From: Thermodesulfobacteriota bacterium
GTDB lineage: Bacteria > Desulfobacterota > QYQD01
NCBI GenBank assembly: GCA_031082315.1
Contig: JAVHLC010000001.1
Location: 62,001-126,000 of the forward strand
Direction: 5' to 3'
Length of the DNA stretch: 64,000 nt
A program made the position numbers and the translations under genes. A model generated the notes under the pieces. The model did not search any database. It had not been told where the DNA came from and worked only from the letters and a program-made list of their open reading frames with translations. This document shows, piece by piece, positions 36,501-45,163 of this stretch (within the stretch, counting starts at the first letter, position 1; each line of letters opens with the position of its first letter).

Positions 36501-36763
36501 TATGTTATCATCCACCTGGCAGGCGATAACATTTACGCGGATTATTTCTCGCGCTTTTGAACATGCATAGCGAGCGAATATGATGCATTTTACCTTGCAT
36601 ACGGAGATTCCCCGTCCGCCCAGGCGGACTGCGGGGAGCTTCAATTTGAAAACTAAAGATGGCTGGAGCTTAAATAACGGGAATAAACGTGCCGAAGATT
36701 TAAAAGAGGGGTTGTATTCTCCGACTCGTATTTAAAACGTATATCCATAACAAGAGAAAAACG
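36501..36763. other. Non-coding gap between DUF763 gene and hybrid kinase
   Basis: Contains a hairpin ATGTTATC/GATAACAT (36502-36509 and 36525-36532) and the dispersed repeat described at 36559-36647. The last 110 bases before the kinase are AT-rich, without a clear promoter box pair. Confidence 0.5.
36559..36647. repeat. Dispersed 80-90 bp repeat, copy 1
   Basis: Starts GAACATGCATAGCGAGCGAA and ends CGGGGAGCTTCAATTT. The copy at 51842-51922 is inverted relative to this one and matches nearly base for base over the first 57 positions (two differences seen). The hairpin ends CCCCG...CGGGG enclose a TCCGCC-CA-GGCGGA micro-palindrome here and a different loop in copy 2. Copy 2 abuts an IS30 transposase remnant, so this may be a solo element end or a non-autonomous relative. 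Confidence 0.7.
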
Positions 36764-39649
36764 ATGATCAACAAGATACATCTAGCACATAACAAGGTGA
36801 TACTGATAGGAATCGTGCTTAGCGCAATCTTTTGGATTATTGAGGCGGCTATGCATGTTTATATCTTCCAGGACGGCACCTTTTTTCAACAGATACTTAG
36901 CCCGGAAACACACGAAGCCTGGATGCGCTCAATAGTAGTGCTCATGTTCATTGCGTTCAGCATTTATGCTGACTCTATCATCAATGTTCGCAGGCGGGCC
37001 GAGGAGGCAACCAGACAGGCATACGCAGAACTCAATCAGGTTCTTGATACTGCGGCTGACGGGATGCGCCTGGTTGATAACGACTTCAATATACTTCGGG
37101 TTAACGACACATTCTCGGCTCTATCAGGCATAGGCAAGGATGAAGCAATAGGTAGAAAGTGCTATGAGGTGTTTCGCGGCCCTCTGTGTCATTCTCCTGC
37201 TTGTCCACTGACCCGTATTTCCCAGGGCGAAGGGCGCGTCGAATGTGATGTTGAAAAAAAGCGAAGTGATGGTACCACAGTACCGTGTATTTTGACGGCA
37301 ACTCCGGTTCGGACTCCCGGTGGAAAACTAGTTGGTATAGTTGAGGACTTTAAAGACATCACCGAACGGAAAAAGACAGAGGCAGCCCTGCGGGAGAGCG
37401 AAAGACAAAAACAGGCTATTCTGGACGCTTCAGTTGATATGATTGTGCAGATTGATAAGGAGATGCGGATAGTTTGGGCAAATAAGACGGCCGGGGCCAT
37501 ACTTAATGAAAAACCAGAGAATCTCACAGGACATACCTGTCATAAAGTTTATCAAAACTCCGACACTCCCTGCCCTGATTGTCCATGCAAAAGGGCCTTG
37601 GAAAGCGGGCAGATTGAGCACGGCATCAAGTATCAGCCGGCTATGAACGTTGTAGGAGAATCCTACTGGGAAGATTATGGGATACCACTCAAGAATGAAT
37701 CCGGTGAAGTGGTTGGACTCATTGAGATAGCGCGGAATGTTACGGGAAAAATGAAGGCCGAAAAGGCCCTGAGAGAGAGTGAGGAAAAACTGGCGGGACT
37801 CGTCGATTCGATAACCGATCTCATGATCATGGTGGACGAACATTTTAATATCATATGGACAAACGACCTTGCAGCTAATTTCTGCCGCACGGATCTGGTT
37901 GGTGAGAAGTGCTATACTGCTTACCATAGAAGCAACGAAAATTGTGTATCGTGCATCGTGAAGGAATGTTTTAAGGACGGCGACGTCCACGAATTTGAGA
38001 CGGAAATCGTCGGGCCGGATGGAAAACAGCGGGTCTTCTGGGGTACGGCGAGTGTGGCTGCGCGTTATGAGGATGGCCGTCCCAGGGCGGTGGTAGAATT
38101 TCTACGCGATATCACGGACCGTAAACAGGCTGAAAGGGATATCAAGATACTCAAACAACAAATGGAGTTCATCCTTGGGGCCACAAAAACCGGCCTCGAT
38201 ATTATTGATTCACAATTCAACATCCGATACATCGATCCGGAATGGAAAAAGCTATACGGCGATCCCACCGGAAGAAAGTGTTATGAATACTTTATGGGAC
38301 GAAGCGAGATATGCCCTGGCTGTGGAATTCCCAGGGCCTTGGAAACAAAGGCCATTACCGTCACTGAAGAAATCCTGGTTAAGGAAGGTGATAGGCCAAT
38401 ACAGGTTACTACCATACCGTTCCAGGATGATAAGGGAGAATGGCTGGTTGCTGAAGTAAATGTCGATATTGCCGAGAGAAAACGGATCGAGGAAGAAAAA
38501 AGGAAAATCGAGGCCCAACTACTTCAGGCCCAAAAGATGGAGGCCATTGGTACTCTTGCAGGTGGCATTGCCCATGATTTCAATAACTTGCTTACGGGAC
38601 TTCAAGGGCGTGTTTCGCTGATGCTCATGCATACCGATCACTCCCATTTCGAATACCTCAAGGAACTAGAGGACATAGTTCAAAGGGGAGCCCATCTGAC
38701 CAAACAGCTTCTAGGCTTTGCCAGACGCGGAAAATATGAGGTTAACCCTACTGATCTCAATGAATTGATCGATAAGAGTTCCGGGATGTTCGGCCGTACC
38801 CAAAAAGAGATAAGAATTCACAGAAAACTCCGGGAAGGCATCTGGACAACTGAGGTAGATGCGAGTCAAATTGAACAGGTAATGCTGAATCTTTATGTGA
38901 ATGCCTGGCAGGCCATGCCTGAAGGTGGAGATTTATATCTCCAAACTGAAAACGTTATACTTGATGAGAGCTATGTCCAGCCCTTCAATGTCAAGTCGGG
39001 CCGGTATGTCAAAATTTCGGTTACCGATACTGGAGTTGGTATGGATAAGGTAACTCAACAAAGGATATTTGAGCCATTCTTTACCACCAAAGAGATAGGA
39101 AGGGGAACTGGTTTGGGCCTTGCCTCTACCTACGGAATCATCAAAAATCATGGCGGCATCATAAATGTTTATAGCGAAATAGGTCACGGAACCACTTTTG
39201 CTATTTACCTGCCCGCCTCGGAAAAGAAGATAGTAAAAAAACAAAAGGCATCTGAAACGCTGCTGAGCGGTAACGAAACAGTCCTTCTTGTTGATGATGA
39301 AGATATGGTTATCGATATCAGCCGGGAGATATTGCAGACACTGGGCTACCAGGTTTTATCGGCCACAAGCGGACACGACGCCTTGGAAATTTATGCAAAG
39401 CATAAGGATACCATTGATGTAGTTGTCCTCGACATGATTATGCCGGGCATGGGTGGTGGTGCAGTCTATGATCGCTTGAAGGAGATCAATCCCAATGTAA
39501 AATGCCTGCTGGCCAGCGGATATAGCATGAACGGCCAGGCGACCGAGATATTGGAACGCGGTTGTAGTGGTTTTATCCAGAAGCCATTCAATATGGAGCA
39601 ATTTTCACAAAAGGTAAGAGAAGTCTTGGATACATTAAACAGTAAGTAA
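36764..39649 (+). CDS. Hybrid sensor histidine kinase with four PAS domains and a receiver
   Basis: 961 residues. Two N-terminal membrane segments (about 12-33 and 54-74) are followed by four PAS domains (about 85-205, 213-330, 340-455, 463-575), a HisKA domain with phospho-acceptor H604 in GGIAHDFNN, HATPase_c (DTGVGMD, GTGLGLAS), and a receiver with phospho-acceptor D890 (VVVLDMIMPG). Each PAS carries a Cys cluster: C133/C142/C147, C259/C270/C273, C383/C394/C397, C506/C517/C520; the last three share C-x10-C-x2-C. This suggests metal, heme or redox sensing. No separate output regulator is adjacent. A hairpin terminator follows at 39803. Confidence 0.93.
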   Translation: MINKIHLAHNKVILIGIVLSAIFWIIEAAMHVYIFQDGTFFQQILSPETHEAWMRSIVVLMFIAFSIYADSIINVRRRAEEATRQAYAELNQVLDTAADGMRLVDNDFNILRVNDTFSALSGIGKDEAIGRKCYEVFRGPLCHSPACPLTRISQGEGRVECDVEKKRSDGTTVPCILTATPVRTPGGKLVGIVEDFKDITERKKTEAALRESERQKQAILDASVDMIVQIDKEMRIVWANKTAGAILNEKPENLTGHTCHKVYQNSDTPCPDCPCKRALESGQIEHGIKYQPAMNVVGESYWEDYGIPLKNESGEVVGLIEIARNVTGKMKAEKALRESEEKLAGLVDSITDLMIMVDEHFNIIWTNDLAANFCRTDLVGEKCYTAYHRSNENCVSCIVKECFKDGDVHEFETEIVGPDGKQRVFWGTASVAARYEDGRPRAVVEFLRDITDRKQAERDIKILKQQMEFILGATKTGLDIIDSQFNIRYIDPEWKKLYGDPTGRKCYEYFMGRSEICPGCGIPRALETKAITVTEEILVKEGDRPIQVTTIPFQDDKGEWLVAEVNVDIAERKRIEEEKRKIEAQLLQAQKMEAIGTLAGGIAHDFNNLLTGLQGRVSLMLMHTDHSHFEYLKELEDIVQRGAHLTKQLLGFARRGKYEVNPTDLNELIDKSSGMFGRTQKEIRIHRKLREGIWTTEVDASQIEQVMLNLYVNAWQAMPEGGDLYLQTENVILDESYVQPFNVKSGRYVKISVTDTGVGMDKVTQQRIFEPFFTTKEIGRGTGLGLASTYGIIKNHGGIINVYSEIGHGTTFAIYLPASEKKIVKKQKASETLLSGNETVLLVDDEDMVIDISREILQTLGYQVLSATSGHDALEIYAKHKDTIDVVVLDMIMPGMGGGAVYDRLKEINPNVKCLLASGYSMNGQATEILERGCSGFIQKPFNMEQFSQKVREVLDTLNSK

Positions 39650-39802
39650 GCGGAGAAAAGCCTCCTAAAAACCGCCTCTGCTTTTGAACCATTGGGGTTT
39701 GACCCCATAATCCCCTTTTGAAAACTGTCGCTTATTGCCCCCTCACCCTTTCTGTCAAACTCTTCCCTCCCACCGCCATTTTGTAAGAATCCAGAGATAT
39801 AA

Positions 39803-39842
39803 GAGAACGGCGTTAACTCCTCTATCTGCCGTTCTCCTTTTT
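39803..39842 (+). terminator. Hairpin terminator between the hybrid kinase and typA
   Basis: GAGAACGGC (39803-39811) and GCCGTTCTC (39828-39836) pair around a 16-base loop and are followed by TTTTT on the plus strand. It ends the kinase transcript. On the minus strand TTATAT follows, so it may also serve typA, whose stop codon lies inside the loop. Confidence 0.6.
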
Positions 39843-41666
39843 CTTCGATGCCCTCATCGTATGTCTCTGCTGGGCGGTGAGCACGGCCTTTCGCAGCCGT
39901 ATGGATAGAGGGGTGACCTCGACCAGTTCGTCTTCGCCGATAAAATGTATCGCGCTTTCGAGCGTCATCAGTCTGGCCGGTGTGAGGATTACATTTTCGT
40001 CTCTCCCTGACGCGCGCATGTTGGATAGCTTTTTTTCTTTGCAGGGATTTACGTCGATGTCATTCTCCCGGTTATGCTCGCCGACCACCATGCCCTCATA
40101 AACGGCCTCACCTGGTGGAATAAAAAGCTGCCCCCTCGGCTCAAGGTTAAAAAGGGCGTAAGCTACAGACTTTCCTTGCCTGTCGGCCACCATGGAACCG
40201 GTAGAGCGCGCGGGGAAATCGCCCCGGTATTCCTCATAGCCTATAAAATACGAGTTCATGATGCCCGTACCTTTGGTATCGGTAAGGAATTCGTCCCGGT
40301 AGCCTATAAGCGCCCGTGAAGGAATGCTGAATTCTATCCTTACCCGGCCCCTGCCGTTATTGACAAGGTTTGTCATCTTGCCTTTCCGGATAGAAAGCTT
40401 TTCCGTCACAATCCCCAGAAAATTCTCACTACAGTCAATAAAAAGTTGTTCTATAGGCTCATGCCTTTTTCCATCCTTGTATTTGTAAATGACTTCGGGA
40501 CGGCCTACACAAAGCTCAAATCCTTCTCTTCGCATGGTCTCGATGAGTATAGCCATCTGAAACTCGCCTCTGCCCTTGACAATGAAACTCTCTTTGTCCG
40601 CGGCTTCTTCTACCTTTATGGCCACGTTTTTCTGCATCTCCTTCCCGAGGCGCTCCCATATCTTGCTGGATTGTACGAACTTGCCTTCTTTCCCTCCAAA
40701 TGGCGAGTTGTTTATGGTGAATTTCATGGAAACGGTAGGCTCGTCAACCGTTATCCGTTTCAGCGGCTTTGGGGAATCTTTCGTGCAGATGGTGTCGCCT
40801 ATATTGACGGATTCCAGTCCTGAGAGGACAACAATATCGCCGGGCTCCACAAAATCAACCTCTCTGAGGTTCATTCCTTCGTAGATCTGTAGTTTTGAAA
40901 TCTTGAGCGGGAGCTGTTTGCCTTGCTCATCAATACAAACCAGGCTGTCGTTGTATTTCGCCTTGCCATTGAAAACCCTGCCTATAGCCAGACGGCCGAG
41001 ATAATCGGAATAACCCAGGTCTGCAACCAGCATCTGGAATGCTTCTTCCGGGTCATAGGAAGGCGCCGGTATCTCCTCCAGAATGGTGTCAAAAAGTACA
41101 TGGAGGTTCTCACCTTTTTCCTCCAGAGCCTTCTGTGCAATGCCCTCACGGCCTATGGCATACAGCAAAGGGAAGTCAAGCTGTTCTTCCGTAGCGCCAA
41201 GGTCTATAAACAGGTCGTATATCTCGTTCAAGACTTCGTCAGGACGCGCATCTTTGCGGTCGATCTTGTTTATCATCACGATAATCTTCAGACCTGCCTC
41301 GAACGTTTTTTTCAGGACGAAACGCGTCTGGGGGAGAGGGCCTTCCGAAGCGTCCACCAGGAGAAGCGCGCCGTCAGCCATGCTGAGCGCCCGTTCTACT
41401 TCACCCCCGAAATCCGCATGTCCAGGGGTGTCTATGATGTTTATTTTTGTACCTTTCCAGACTACGGCGCAGTTTTTCGCGGCAATGGTGATGCCTCTTT
41501 CCCGTTCCAGGTCCATGCTGTCCATTATTCTTTCGTCCACTTCCTGCCCTACCCTGAACAATCCGCTCTGTCTGAACATAGTGTCAACAAGCGTGGTCTT
41601 TCCGTGGTCAACATGGGCGATGATGGCAATATTTCTTAGCTTTTCATTTTTTGCATATCTCTTCAT
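39822..41666 (-). CDS. typA: Ribosome-associated translational GTPase TypA/BipA
   Basis: The G domain shows HVDHGKTTLVD (G1), RGITIAAKN (G2), DTPGHADFGGEVER (G3) and NKIDRKDA (G4). EF-G-like domains and the TypA-specific C-terminal domain (GTGIMNSYFIGYEEYRG and RASGRDENV) follow. 614 residues, full length. BipA assists 50S assembly and stress adaptation. A promoter is proposed at 41725-41753. Confidence 0.96.
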   Translation of the reverse strand: MKRYAKNEKLRNIAIIAHVDHGKTTLVDTMFRQSGLFRVGQEVDERIMDSMDLERERGITIAAKNCAVVWKGTKINIIDTPGHADFGGEVERALSMADGALLLVDASEGPLPQTRFVLKKTFEAGLKIIVMINKIDRKDARPDEVLNEIYDLFIDLGATEEQLDFPLLYAIGREGIAQKALEEKGENLHVLFDTILEEIPAPSYDPEEAFQMLVADLGYSDYLGRLAIGRVFNGKAKYNDSLVCIDEQGKQLPLKISKLQIYEGMNLREVDFVEPGDIVVLSGLESVNIGDTICTKDSPKPLKRITVDEPTVSMKFTINNSPFGGKEGKFVQSSKIWERLGKEMQKNVAIKVEEAADKESFIVKGRGEFQMAILIETMRREGFELCVGRPEVIYKYKDGKRHEPIEQLFIDCSENFLGIVTEKLSIRKGKMTNLVNNGRGRVRIEFSIPSRALIGYRDEFLTDTKGTGIMNSYFIGYEEYRGDFPARSTGSMVADRQGKSVAYALFNLEPRGQLFIPPGEAVYEGMVVGEHNRENDIDVNPCKEKKLSNMRASGRDENVILTPARLMTLESAIHFIGEDELVEVTPLSIRLRKAVLTAQQRHTMRASKKKENGR

Positions 41667-41724
41667 CTGTTTACTTTCCTCTTTCCTTCCTCAAGATCAA
41701 AGCACGGCGAAATTAAAAACTGAT

Positions 41725-41753
41725 AGTATACCCTTTAAGGGATCCATTGCAAA
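41725..41753 (-). promoter_or_regulatory. Candidate promoter of typA
   Basis: On the minus strand TTTGCA (41753-41748), 17 bases, TATACT (41730-41725). The -10 box is good and the -35 box weak. It lies about 60 bases before the typA start. Confidence 0.45.
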
Positions 41754-41787
41754 GGTTAAAGTTAAACAAAGCCTCCCTGAGTCTTAG

Positions 41788-41933
41788 GGAACCCCTATGT
41801 TTCTGAGCGAAACTTGTTGGAGCAGTCCGCCTTAGGCGGATCGAGGACGAGCTGGAAGGGGCAGGTATTCCCCACCTGCGAACCCCGAAAGGGTCGCTTG
41901 CGCAAGCCGTGAAGCGAAGAGACTAGGGGTTCC
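41788..41933. repeat. Structured dispersed element, copy 1
   Basis: 146 bases framed by GGAACCCCT (41788-41796) and AGGGGTTCC (41925-41933). Shared with copy 2 (63479-63648) are the left part CCTATGTTTCTGAGCGAAAC (one base differs), GGAGCAG, and the right part with ATTCCCCACCTGCGA, the tetraloop-like CCCCGAAAGGGG-type stem (CCCGAAAGGG) and CGCAAGCCGTGAAGCGAAGA. The middle differs: this copy has the micro-palindrome at 41826-41840. Inverted ends with a variable middle suggest a small mobile element or a structured RNA. The remaining bases of the 41667-41993 gap hold only the typA promoter. Confidence 0.65.
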
Positions 41934-41993
41934 TAATGCCAGGAAGGGGGATATCTGGGGAGGCCGGGACTAAATCCTGGACTGTGATCTTCC

Positions 41994-43103
41994 CTATTCG
42001 AGTTTCTGCTTAAATCGTAAGACGCTTATGCCGATCGTGGATATGCCTATCACGGCCATAGCCAGCAGTTGAGGCCAGAGGATGTCAAGTCCAACGCCTT
42101 TTAGATATACCCCACGGATAACCGCCACAAAGTAGCGCAGCGGATTCAGATAGGTCAGGTATTGCACCCACTGAGGCATATTCTCAATGGGGAAGCCGAA
42201 GCCGGAGAGCATGACGGCCGGGTTAATGAATAAGAAACTGGCCATAAGGGCCTGCTGCTGGGTACGCGACACCGTGGAAAGGAAAAGGCCAAATCCTAAA
42301 GAACTTAAGAGAAACATTATAGCGCCGAGAAAGAGCACCAGAGGGTTGCCGACTATGTGAACCTGGAACAATAAGCGGCCAACTACGCTGATCAAAATGA
42401 CATCGATAATGCCGACAACCGCAAATGGGCATAGTTTTCCCAGGATAAGCTCAATTGGCCGTATCGGCGTCACGAGGATCTGTTCTATGGTGCCGATCTC
42501 GTATTCTTTTACAATAGCCATGGCGGTAAGTATCATGGTGACTATGAAAACCACCAGGGCAATAACTCCGGGGACGAAAAAGACCCGACTTTCCAGGTTC
42601 GGATTATACCAGGTACGCGGCTCAACCGTGACCTCGCCATATTCTGCGACTAATTTGGCAGAAAGCGCACGGTTATAGGCACCCAATATCCGGTTTAAGT
42701 AGCCGACAATGACCATTGTGCTATTCGAATCCGTACCATCCAGAAGCGCCTGGATACTGGTGGGGTTCCCGCTCCGCACGTCATTGGCATACCCGGCCGG
42801 AATGACTATACCCAGGATGACGCTGCTTCGATCTATAAGCCCTTTAAGCTCCGGCATAGTCCTCACCCTGTGTTTTATGTCAAAATAGGCCGTGCTATCA
42901 AATCGGGAGAGTATCTCCCGGCTCTCCACGCTCTGATCATAATCCACAACTGCCGTGGGGATATGCTTTAGGTCAAAATTGGCCGCATAACCAAAAACTA
43001 TTAGCTGCATGATAGGCGGGACCAGGAGGGTGAAGCGCATACGCTTGTCCCGCAAAAACTGAATGAACTCTTTTATAATGATGGTGCGTATGCGGTTGAA
43101 CAA
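41994..43103 (-). CDS. ABC-2 type permease of an efflux system (YbhR-like)
   Basis: A 369-residue membrane protein with one helix near the start (FTLLVPPIMQLIVFGYAANF), a large extracytoplasmic loop, and five C-terminal helices with the ABC-2 motif MLSGFGFPIENMPQWVQYLT. It is a sister of the next permease (43111-44217). The order MFP, ATPase, ATPase, permease, permease is that of the YbhG-F-S-R type exporters. It is the last gene of that series and starts 7 bases after the other permease. The substrate is unknown; drugs or lipophilic compounds are usual guesses. Confidence 0.88.
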   Translation of the reverse strand: MFNRIRTIIIKEFIQFLRDKRMRFTLLVPPIMQLIVFGYAANFDLKHIPTAVVDYDQSVESREILSRFDSTAYFDIKHRVRTMPELKGLIDRSSVILGIVIPAGYANDVRSGNPTSIQALLDGTDSNSTMVIVGYLNRILGAYNRALSAKLVAEYGEVTVEPRTWYNPNLESRVFFVPGVIALVVFIVTMILTAMAIVKEYEIGTIEQILVTPIRPIELILGKLCPFAVVGIIDVILISVVGRLLFQVHIVGNPLVLFLGAIMFLLSSLGFGLFLSTVSRTQQQALMASFLFINPAVMLSGFGFPIENMPQWVQYLTYLNPLRYFVAVIRGVYLKGVGLDILWPQLLAMAVIGISTIGISVLRFKQKLE

Positions 43104-43110
43104 GGTGTAC

Positions 43111-44217
43111 TTACTCCAGAAATTTTTTGAACTTCATATATGCCGCGGCTATACCGACCAGGCCGATTATGGCCAGGATTACGGTCTGCATCCATAACAA
43201 GTCTAACCCAAGCCCCTTGAGATAGATGGCCCTCAGAGCCGCAACAAAGTGCCGGGCCGGAATAACGTGGGTGATAATCTGTAATAGAGCAGGCATATTC
43301 ATAATAGGAAAGAGAAAACCTGATAACAGGAAGGCGGGCAGAAACGTGGTAAATATGGCTAGTTGATTGGCCATGTGTTGATTTTTGGCGATGACCGACA
43401 AGAAGAAGCCAAAGGCAATGGAACCTATCATGAATATACCGGAGATAAATACCAGCACCGCGAAACTGCCGCGCAGAGGCACATCAAAAATCAATCGGCT
43501 GGAGGCTACGGCAATAAACATATCCACCATGCCCAGGACGAAATACGGGATGAGTTTTCCCAGGATAAGCTCCAGCTTTTTTACCGGGGTCGAGATGAGA
43601 CCTTCCATAGTGCCCCTCTCCCACTCACGGGCCACCGTAAGGGAAGTCAAAAGCGCCCCGATCACGGTCATAATGACCGCAATCAGGCCCGGGACTATAG
43701 AATTCTTGCTCTCCATCTCTTCGTTAAACCAGACGCGCACCCGGGCAGTGACGGGAATTTTGTCCCTCCGGATTGTGCCGTTGAATATCTCGGTAATCCC
43801 GTTGACATAGCTCAGGACGATATTGGCCGTGTTGGGGTCGCTTCCATCCAGGAGTACTTGAACCGGGACTGCCTGGCCGGCAGATAATGCCCGTGAAAAC
43901 CTGGCCGGGATGACGAGGCCGAATTTAATACGACCGGCGTCCATATCCCCGATGATTTCCGGATAGTTATCCCGGTAGCTGTGTACGGAAAAATACCGGG
44001 AGTTGGCAAAGAGTTGTATGAAATCGCGGCTCCTCTGAGTTCGATCCTGATCAAAAACAGCCATAGGAACGTGTTTAATGTCAAAGGTCACCGCATACCC
44101 GAAGAGGACAATGAGCAGAACAGGCAGTAATATAACCATAGCCAGGCTGCGGGGATCACGGTATATCTGGATAAATTCTTTCAGGGTAATGGCGTAAAGA
44201 CGTTTAGGCCTGAACAC
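43111..44217 (-). CDS. ABC-2 type permease of an efflux system (YbhS-like)
   Basis: Same layout as its neighbour: SLAMVILLPVLLIVLFGYAV near the start, an external domain, then a helix bundle with LLSGFLFPIMNMPALLQIIT. The frame is open from 44265, but the GTG at 44217 with AAGGA upstream gives 368 residues and the same N-terminal length as the sister permease. It overlaps the ATPase gene by 14 bases. Confidence 0.88.
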   Translation of the reverse strand: MFRPKRLYAITLKEFIQIYRDPRSLAMVILLPVLLIVLFGYAVTFDIKHVPMAVFDQDRTQRSRDFIQLFANSRYFSVHSYRDNYPEIIGDMDAGRIKFGLVIPARFSRALSAGQAVPVQVLLDGSDPNTANIVLSYVNGITEIFNGTIRRDKIPVTARVRVWFNEEMESKNSIVPGLIAVIMTVIGALLTSLTVAREWERGTMEGLISTPVKKLELILGKLIPYFVLGMVDMFIAVASSRLIFDVPLRGSFAVLVFISGIFMIGSIAFGFFLSVIAKNQHMANQLAIFTTFLPAFLLSGFLFPIMNMPALLQIITHVIPARHFVAALRAIYLKGLGLDLLWMQTVILAIIGLVGIAAAYMKFKKFLE

Positions 44218-45163
44218 GACTGGATTCCTTTGCGTCTTCCTGTTCGATAAGGGTAACAAAGACATCTTCCAGAGAAGGGACTATGGCCCGTATATTCCGG
44301 ACCTCTATTACATTACCGGCCAGCCTTTCCCGGATGGCAACTTGCCCGGAGACCGGCTCTTGTACTTTCACGTGAAGCGTGTTTCCAAATATGGCGGTAT
44401 CAAATGGAGGAGACCCACTTTGAAGCGCCGCCAGGGCCTCCACCAAGGGATGACAGGTGACCTCCAGGATCGATTCCTTCATATGCCGGCGTTTGAGCTC
44501 CTGCGGACTGCCGAGAGCAATAAGCCGGCCGCGATATATTAAGGCCAGATGATCGCAGTACTCGGCCTCATCCATGTAATGGGTAGTGACAAAGACCGTG
44601 ACCCCCTGAGAGGCCATGAGATAGATAAGATCCCAGAAACGGCGCCGGGAGAGGGGATCGACACCGGATGTAGGTTCATCCAGAAATACAATCGCCGGCT
44701 CATGGAGTATGGCGCAACCCAGGGCCAATCGCTGCTTCCATCCGGTGGCGAGTGTAGCGGTGACGCTCCCCCTCTTTTCCGATAGGCCAACAAAATCCAA
44801 AATGAAATCTGTGCGTTCCTTCATTTTTTGACCGGAGAGCCCATATACCCCGCCGAAAAATGCAATATTTTCTCCAACCCTAAGGTCATCGTAGAGAGAA
44901 AACTTCTGAGACATATAGCCGATGTGCTCTTTAATCTTTTGGGATTCCCTGACGATATCAAATCCTCCGACCATCCCCTGTCCACCTGTGGGGCTGATCA
45001 GGCCACAAAGCATGCGTATGGTAGTCGATTTCCCCGCGCCGTTTGGACCCAGAAAGCCGAATATCTCACCCTTTCTTACATTAAAGCTCACCCGATCGAC
45101 GGCGGTGAAATCCCCAAATTGTTTTACGAGTTCACTTACGCTTACCGAGTATTCCGGAGTCAT
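44204..45163 (-). CDS. ABC transporter ATP-binding protein (second of two)
   Basis: Walker A GPNGAGKST, Walker B IVFLDEPTSG and a His switch VTTHYMDEAEYCD. The signature segment reads LATGWKQRLALGCAI, which departs from the LSGGQ consensus (ATGWKQ). The start ATG at 45163 overlaps the stop of the upstream ATPase gene (ATGA), so translation is coupled. 319 residues. The non-canonical signature may mean that one of the two composite ATP sites is weak. Confidence 0.9.
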   Translation of the reverse strand: MTPEYSVSVSELVKQFGDFTAVDRVSFNVRKGEIFGFLGPNGAGKSTTIRMLCGLISPTGGQGMVGGFDIVRESQKIKEHIGYMSQKFSLYDDLRVGENIAFFGGVYGLSGQKMKERTDFILDFVGLSEKRGSVTATLATGWKQRLALGCAILHEPAIVFLDEPTSGVDPLSRRRFWDLIYLMASQGVTVFVTTHYMDEAEYCDHLALIYRGRLIALGSPQELKRRHMKESILEVTCHPLVEALAALQSGSPPFDTAIFGNTLHVKVQEPVSGQVAIRERLAGNVIEVRNIRAIVPSLEDVFVTLIEQEDAKESSRVQA

